64,000 nucleotides of DNA. Source: Parapristionchus giblindavisi (lineage: Eukaryota > Nematoda > Chromadorea > Rhabditida > Diplogasteridae). The notes under the pieces are model-generated. The model did not search any database. It saw only the letters and a program-made list of their open reading frames with translations, and was not told the origin of the DNA. Location: contig CALSFV010000001.1 in the NCBI GenBank assembly GCA_943737045.1, forward strand, positions 2,136,001-2,200,000, given 5' to 3'. Shown here in pieces: positions 58,301 to 64,000 of this stretch; the stretch's first letter is position 1, and each line of letters begins with the position of its first letter. Made by a program: the position numbers and the translations under genes.

Positions 58301-61300
58301 CATAAAAGATGACTGCTGTAACCTTTTAGAGCGATTCTTTGGCCATCAGGGTTTTCCACTTGGGACCCAGCACACTTCGAACTGGACATGGACGAGCACG
58401 CTACATTTGAAGGGAAAACAGCGCGCGTCCGTTTCGCAAATATAATACCACATAAATCACTTTGATCAAGTATGATTAACAATTATAGGGCACTAGGTCG
58501 AATGAGAATCGAAGAATCGGAATCGACTGGCATGTTAACCGCCTGCATACTTTGTCTATTCATTAGCGCCTCACATATGCAAATGGTTATCACCCAGTCG
58601 TACATTATTCATCGGTTCACATTCGACCTGGTACCCATTTTGGTCATTCTTAAAGGCAAACCCCAAGCTAAATTCACTCTCCGCATTGGCTATACTCTCT
58701 CGCTGACAACGAAATCGAGAGTGTGTCCAGAGCGTCGAGCTTAAAATTAGCTCGGGGTATGCCTTTAAATCGATATTTGTTTGCTGCATTACTTGTCGGA
58801 GTCGTGGTAGTCGGTGCAATCGTGGTAGTTGTGGTGGGAGGATCTTTGTGGGAGTAAAACGGCGAAGTGTCGTCCCTAACGCAGACCACGGTACTACTGA
58901 AATGAAAATACTTCAAAATTTAATGTGCGATATATTCTGTACACTAATTATTCTAAAAGGCACACTCCAAGATAATTTTACTTCTTCATTGGCAACACTC
59001 TCTCGAATACAAAGGAAGCGACAGAGTGTGGCCAGAGCGGAGAGTTTTAAATAAGCTTGGGGTTTCTCACCTTTGACTAGTTGGAACCATTTTCCATCCT
59101 CCGCCTTCGTTACATTCAGAGGCAAAGTGGTCGACCATCACCATCGCTGTGTTCACGTTGCAGGAGACGGAATACCGAGCATCTCAATTTGCATTTTTTT
59201 CAAAAGTTTTATCTTTTTGACGCTGCGAAAAAAGTGACCAATGCCAATTTTTTGCCAAAAAAAAGTTGCATCATTTTAACTATACCGTTAATCCATTGAA
59301 GATAATTAGGAGAGGTACTCCATTTTCGAGCGTTGTTAACGTTTGGCAGCAGCCAGGCCTGACCTCGGAACTTTTCTAAAAATTTTGCATTCATGAAAAT
59401 TGCGAAATCTCAGAAGAACTACTTACTTTGAATCGCTCGATTTTCATCTTGATTTTGAATATACGGTAGACGTCCATTACGGGAATTGGCACAATATTGT
59501 ACTGCCTTGAAAATTTAAATCGTTTCCAATTTTTACATTGACTTAATTATCGAGTGTAGAAAATCACTTGTTTTATTTGTAAGAGAGCGTCCGCAATGAC
59601 TATTTCTTGTTTTGCATAATTTAAGCTACTAAATTATATCTCTTTTAAATATCAAATCAGAGCGGCGAAGGTCAGACGGGTTAGGTGTGAGGAAGTAAAG
59701 ACTTATTATTAAAGATGGGGACACACGAAAAGAATGATTGGCTCCTACCACGATGGGAATGAGCCCCCTCATACATTTACTGTAAGTAAAAAGTAAGTTT
59801 ATGTTCAGTTTGCGACCGGCACTCAACCAGACTTATATGACCTTTGCTACCATCCTGTCTTCACAGTTTATTCACGAAAATATTCGTGGGACACCACCTT
59901 TAATGGAGAGTTAGGCGAGAGAGAGCAGGCACGCGTTGTCTCGGAATTTACATACAGTTTCTCATTTTCTTATGCAAGTACATATTATACTGACAATAGT
60001 TGCATTTCCAAAGATAATCTAAGTCTTAAAACACTTTTTTAACAATTTTAAAAATCAATTCGATGATTGACATAAACTATATATAAATTATACAACTTGT
60101 AACCTTATCATAAGTCATCAGGAAGGGTGGAGCAGCGAGGCATTTTCCTGGTATAGCCGTTCCTTCACCGGTGCGACACGTGTTCGGATTGCCTGATTGA
60201 ACATTTTAGTTTTTTTTTTTCTTGCAATATAACAGACTGAATTCGCAGATAATCTTTTTCAATTCAGCAGACTTTTGGGATGTATGATAGCCCGATTTCT
60301 GAAAATAATATTATTTTTTATGAAAATAATTAAATTATCATTTATATAAATATAAGAAATATTACATCAATGAATAGCGTAGACCACAAGTGTGAAGGAG
60401 GTAGGGTTTGGAGTTTAGCTCCAGGGAAAGCCAGCTCGCAATACTGAGATGCCTCACTCAGAGGTATCTGAAATTTACATTTGCTTAAAGTAAGAGATCC
60501 CTTTCCATTACGGACTCCCACAACGTTTAAACGGAGGGTGACCTCACTCAACGGTCTCTTCAACGCTCTACGCTCTCTCGTTGTTAGAGAACAGAGAAAT
60601 AGTGTGGGCAATGAAGAGGCCATTGAGTGAGGTTACGCTCCCTTTAACACAGACGGTTTAATTCTTCTAGTAGGAAAAATTACGGACAACGTGAAATTGA
60701 GGACAAAACAACTGTTATATTACGTTGGACTTTTTCATTCACTAAAATATGTACTTTTGACTCGCAACGACTTTTAAACATTCGTCTCTATCATTTTACT
60801 TGAACAAACTTATTACGATTTCGATAGGCATCGTCTCTATATAAGAATTCTTCTGAACTGTTTCAAGATGTTCAAATTAACGAATACCTTTTCAGCTATG
60901 GCAAAGTAGCATGTAGGTCTCGAGTATACACTCCGATATGGTAGACTTTCACATTTCAATTGATATACTTCCGCTGGAAATAAAATGCATATTAGGTTAC
61001 CTACCCATTTACACTAATGTGGTGTTAAAATCTTGGAAAAGTAGATGGAAAAGTGAAAAGTAGTGTTAATTTTGTGATTGTAAAAGTAGTTGGAAAAGCA
61101 GCATAGCTTCGTAGTTGACAAACTTAGACAATAATAACCCTTTACGCGACTGTTGGATAACTACTTTTCCAACTACTTTTACAATCACAAAATTAACACT
61201 ACTTTTCACTTTTCCATCTACTTTTCCAAGATTTTAACACCACATAATATTTCATATTTTACGAATAAGAAATTTTTTATCCTTTAAAGATGGAGGCCCT

Positions 61301-61931
61301 CGAATGTCTTTGCAAATGTATAACATATCTATTATGCAAGGGACAAGTGATATGCAAGATTAGCACGGTCATTCATCAATCCCGTATCGCAGTGGTAAAA
61401 GTGCTCACTAGTAAGCGTAACGTCACGGGTTCGAAACCTATTGCTGAACTTTCCTAAATTTATGTAAGGTATGCAGAATAATTTTTGCTATCTTTCTGTC
61501 TTCACAGTTTGTTCACGAAAATATTGCCCGGACTCCACCTTTAAGATGAAATAATATTTGCCACATTGCATGTGTCAAATATATGGAGGATAAGAGAAGA
61601 GGGAATGGGCTATCATAGCGGGCTATCATGTACAAGCTATCATAACGACTCTTTTGTCACTTTCACACTTTATATTACATACACTCGGCATAATTCACTG
61701 GAATGTTTCATTTTCTTTGAGCCGTTGACAAATTTTTTAACTGTTGTTGGTACATTTTAAGTCAATGCATAATTCGCTACTCTTATATTAGAACTTTACG
61801 TACCTACGGCGCGAAAGTCTACCCGCTAACAAGCTTGTAAGATCTTTACCTTGGTGAACACGGATTGTATTCCGCACCTCTGCGGACACAAAGGAAGTCG
61901 ATAAAGTCCAGAACAATACAAAGTGCATCAT
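55362..61931 (-). CDS. Intact CLECT-vWA secreted lectin-like gene, copy C
   Basis: Sixteen minus-strand exons: 61850-61931, 60888-60973, 60366-60467, 60238-60298, 60104-60192, 59427-59505, 59286-59375, 59071-59182, 58793-58896, 58287-58400, 57983-58143, 56163-56255, 55967-56056, 55667-55763, 55468-55580, 55362-55424. They total 1536 bases, one frame, 511 residues. Order: signal peptide (MMHFVLFWTLSTSFVSA), a short lectin-like half-domain, a full CLECT (AVQYCANSRNGRLPY, AWLLPNV, ECNEGGGW), a Thr-rich linker, a Cys-containing linker exon, and a vWA domain with metal site DGSGS, LNDCADKACLLKK and ITDG. I start at the first of two ATGs at 61931. The product should be secreted; worm genes of this type are often induced by pathogens, but ligand and role here are unknown. 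Eight or more miniature elements sit in its introns without touching an exon. Confidence 0.9.
56443..57640. mobile_element. Fold-back in intron 11 of copy C
   Basis: Arms 56443-56705 and 57390-57640 are inverted (GCGAGCGGACAGGTGTCATT and AATGACACCTGTCCGCTCGC). The unpaired interior holds a coding-like plus-strand stretch, 56705-56860, reading VKVHEDDLTISSDAIYNWMK and on to a stop; no family recognised. Confidence 0.75.
57645..57722 (+). ncRNA. tRNA-like sequence
   Basis: TAGCTTACAAGTGGTGAG is A-box-like and GCGGATTTGATCCC B-box-like with a closing GGATTTGATCC arm. It lies directly right of the fold-back in intron 11 of copy C. Likely a tRNA-derived repeat. Confidence 0.4.
58655..58775. mobile_element. 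AAGCTAATTT palindromic miniature element
   Basis: CCCCAAGCTAAATTCACTCTCC and TTAAAATTAGCTCGGGGT pair. In an intron of copy C. Confidence 0.75.
58955..59065. mobile_element. AAGCTAATTT palindromic miniature element
   Basis: AGGCACACTCCAAGATAATTTTACTTC and GGAGAGTTTTAAATAAGCTTGGGGT pair. In the next intron of copy C, very close to the 59071 donor. Confidence 0.7.
59710..59905 (+). mobile_element. TTTAAAGATGG-type miniature element
   Basis: Left ATTAAAGATGGGGACACACG, right TTCGTGGGACACCACCTTTAA. The interior matches the 9281-9595 copy (GCGACCGGCACTCAA). In an intron of copy C. Confidence 0.7.
60532..60650. mobile_element. AAAGGG-type palindromic miniature element
   Basis: TTTAAACGGAGGGTGACCTC and GAGGTTACGCTCCCTTTAA pair; the centre matches 35985-36107 (CTCTCTCGTTGTTAGAGAAC). 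In an intron of copy C. Confidence 0.75.
61019..61243. mobile_element. Palindromic element with GTGGTGTTAAAATC ends
   Basis: GTGGTGTTAAAATCTTGGAA at the left has its exact complement at 61224-61243; arms of about 80 bases are nearly perfect and the loop holds AGCTTCGTAGTTGACAAAC. In intron 1 of copy C. Confidence 0.85.
61284..61545 (+). mobile_element. TTTAAAGATGG-type element carrying tRNA-like boxes
   Basis: Left CTTTAAAGATGGAGGCCC, right GACTCCACCTTTAAG. CGTATCGCAGTGGTAAAAG (A-box-like) and CACGGGTTCGAAACC (B-box-like) lie at 61384-61437. The B box is closer to tRNA consensus than in the 20013 copy. In intron 1 of copy C. Confidence 0.75.
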
Positions 61932-62194
61932 TCTCCGGATGTGGAATTCCTTGTACCATGTCGCCGCTTATATAGTCCACCGTGATCATGGCTCCATAAA
62001 AAATATATCATAATATATATTTTATGGATAATTGTAACAAGAAAGATTCTTCTTCCGCTTTTGAGAAAGCTTTTTGTACGTGCCGAGAGCGATAATTCAT
62101 AGAATTTTTATATATAAATTAAAAAATTGATGATGCACCACGCAACGGTGCATGTATTGTTCGTATAAAATGTACGAACATAATTGCATTGCTA

Positions 62195-62375
62195 CTGCTG
62201 CTAAACAGAGGAAGAACTATCGATTAACTCCCCACTCTTTCCTCCTTTCCTTCCTCGCTCTCTCTGATCTACTTACTCTCACCGGTGCTCTCTCTCTAAA
62301 CATAGAAATTCATTGAGGCAGTGGTTGGCTACTCTCGTACCAAATAAACAAGTGTATTTTATACGGTCAATATAT
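62195..62375 (-). repeat. Inverted copy of the 2272-2545 dispersed repeat
   Basis: AGGAAGAACTATCGATTAAC, CCTTCCTCGCTCTCTC, GGCTACTCTCGTACCAAATA and TTTATACGGTCAATAT all match the complement of the earlier copy. It lies upstream of copy C. Confidence 0.65.
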
Positions 62376-62399
62376 CAGGGCAGAAAAATAGGAACAAAT

Positions 62400-63247
62400 T
62401 AACAACAAAACTGCTCACGAACTGGTTTTTCAAGCAGCTGTGTGTTATTTTTCCTTTTTCGTTTTTTTCTTGTTTTTTGGTGCTTGCAGAAAAACAAAAA
62501 AATCCAGCCTTTCATAAATAGTCAGCAGCAAACTTTGATATGGCCAGTGCACGTGAACTGGACCTATCTGGTTGATTCATAATTGTTTTCTGCATTTTAA
62601 TAAATCTTTTTTTCGAAATTTTTTTGTGTATTTTCAGAAAATTGACTTTTTTTGTTCTGTTCTAGTTGCTTGATAGCTATGCATTTTTATACACCTGTAC
62701 TATTATATCTTTGAAATTGTAACGAGAGGAAAAGGAGAGAAGAATAGTTTATCGCAATGCTGTCATTAAAGCTGTGATTCCGCTAGTGAACGATGGTTAA
62801 AGAGAGATAGTTAAAGATATTAGAGAGATACTATCCGTTATAAAAAGAGTCTTCACCAATCAATATTTTGGGTAGCGATCAGGGAAACAACATACATGTT
62901 CATGCCCATATTGCGTAAGATCAAAAGACTAAAAGAACAAAGATCATCGTTGCATAAGACTGTCGTCGCCGTTGAAGAAGGAGGCATGTTTGTAGTTTCG
63001 TTGAGCCGCAATGTTCTCAGATATGATCAGAGCCCGTTCGTGGCCTTAAAGTTAAAAGTGACTTTTTTAAAATTGTGCTGAAACGGATTCTTTTTATTTA
63101 GTCTTTTCATTTTCTTCAAAAGCTACTCGGCTAGGAAAACGGCGCTCTTCCCGATAACATCATTTCATGTCCTTTTCTGTATAGTTCAACTCCGTATATG
63201 CATTGCGCATAGGAAAGAATTGTCTTTATTTTTGCACAATGTCTCAC
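62400..63247. other. Mostly non-coding; one open frame
   Basis: 62896-63081 is open on plus (KTVVAVEEGGMFVVSLSRNV) and the region is also open on minus (ISENIAAQRNYKHASFFNGD). Either could belong to a gene, but no splice context decides it. Confidence 0.35.
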
Positions 63248-63354
63248 CTGAAACGCATGCTTGATCTCGATCGTGCGCTCGTCGTCTGCTGTATCCATAG
63301 GGACAACGACCATCTCGTCGACGCGGTACCACTGCTCGCCACGACTCGTACACC
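63248..63354 (-). CDS. Single exon of an unrecognised gene at the right edge
   Basis: Between a TATCGTACAG acceptor and a GTGAGA donor the minus strand encodes CTSRGEQWYRVDEMVVVPMD and TADDERTIEIKHAFQ, 35 whole codons after a split one, with no stop. Good splice sites and balanced composition support a real exon; the rest of the gene is probably upstream, beyond the window. Its donor phase matches the first exon of the unrecognised gene at 32042-34575, but the distance makes a link unlikely. Confidence 0.55.
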
Positions 63355-63359
63355 CTGTA

Positions 63360-64000
63360 CGATAAGCGGATCTTTCTTTCTTTCTTTATATTTATTTCCA
63401 TCATAACAAGTGAACGAGAGAACAGATATCACGCGTGTCGCTTAAGGATCGATACAACTAACGGACAGTGAAAAAATGAAAATTTGGTTTAAATCATTTT
63501 TGGATAGCCCTGACAGTGTCGGCGAAGATAGCGTTTCGATTTTTTGACTAAGATCAATTTCGACGAAGATAGACGCCGTTGACTGTCGGAATTTGTGGAA
63601 ACTTCCTGACTTTCACTCGAAATAGCTCGCTTTAGAATGGGAATAGCGAAAATATCACAAAGACATAAATTGTAGAGAATTTTCAGGAGAATCGAAATAA
63701 CACAAGCAGAAATTACAAAATCGATTTTTCATCAGCTTCTGTGGCGGAAAGCTGACGTTTGCACTTCAACTCGCAAGTGCAATTTTTTATTGGCTCAGAT
63801 GGTAGATATTGTGAAGACGGTAGATATTGATATATACTTTATGGGGTCGTATCGTGACCGCAATACGAGTTTTTCCCAAAAAACGTGTCTGAAATCCCGG
63901 ACTTAGCCGATTTCTGGCTCGAGAGATGGAAGGATCACTTTGATCTACCCACTCGTCTCTCGCTGATCAATGATTTACCAACTCTTTTTTTTTGTTTTAC
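63360..64000. other. No feature recognised
   Basis: No splice-bounded frame, repeat copy or RNA could be supported here. It is likely intron of the gene whose exon is at 63248-63354. Confidence 0.35.

Overview
The window looks like nuclear DNA of a nematode. It is AT-rich, with short exons, compact introns ending in TTTCAG, and dense miniature transposons. The genes are a local family of secreted proteins that join C-type-lectin-like (CLECT) and von Willebrand factor A (vWA) domains, a fusion typical of rhabditid worms, plus a Rab37-type GTPase. I cannot fix the species; a diplogastrid such as Pristionchus is possible but is inference.

The backbone is a CLECT-vWA paralogue cluster. Copy A (+, 240-7989) lacks its first exon (off the window) and its last exon, and carries several insertions. 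Copy B (+, 11787-16049) has every expected exon except the optional linker exon 10, but has one in-frame TAG and a changed MIDAS motif. Copy E (-, 19449-20508) keeps only the last three exons. Copy D (-, 37959-53436) keeps lectin exons at 51.3-53.4 kb and two vWA exons at 38.0-38.3 kb, with 13 kb of nested palindromes between them. Copy C (-, 55362-61931) is intact: 16 exons whose lengths add to 1536 bases in one frame, 511 residues.

Other genes are a rab-37-like gene (-, 23641-26367), an unrecognised multi-exon gene (-, 32042-34575), one exon of another gene at the right edge (-, 63248-63354), and possible coding islands at 21.8, 27.1-27.4 and 37.1-37.3 kb.

Much of the rest is mobile or fold-back DNA: a dying mariner (6971-7848), a hAT-like element with an 8-bp target duplication (3411-4389), fold-backs at 8.3, 9.8-11.2, 17.2-19.0, 28.8-30.0 and 56.4-57.6 kb, and many TTTAAA- or TA-flanked miniature elements, several of which carry tRNA-like promoter boxes. 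The largest structures are palindrome I (38468-41257, 1.1-kb arms) and palindrome II (41522-51068). Palindrome II has Ty3/gypsy remnants at its core, a duplicated multi-exon gene in its arms, and a 2.07-kb Mutator-like element in the left arm only. The right arm preserves the empty target site, so the order of events can be read: miniature-element insertion, inverted duplication, then the 2.07-kb insertion.
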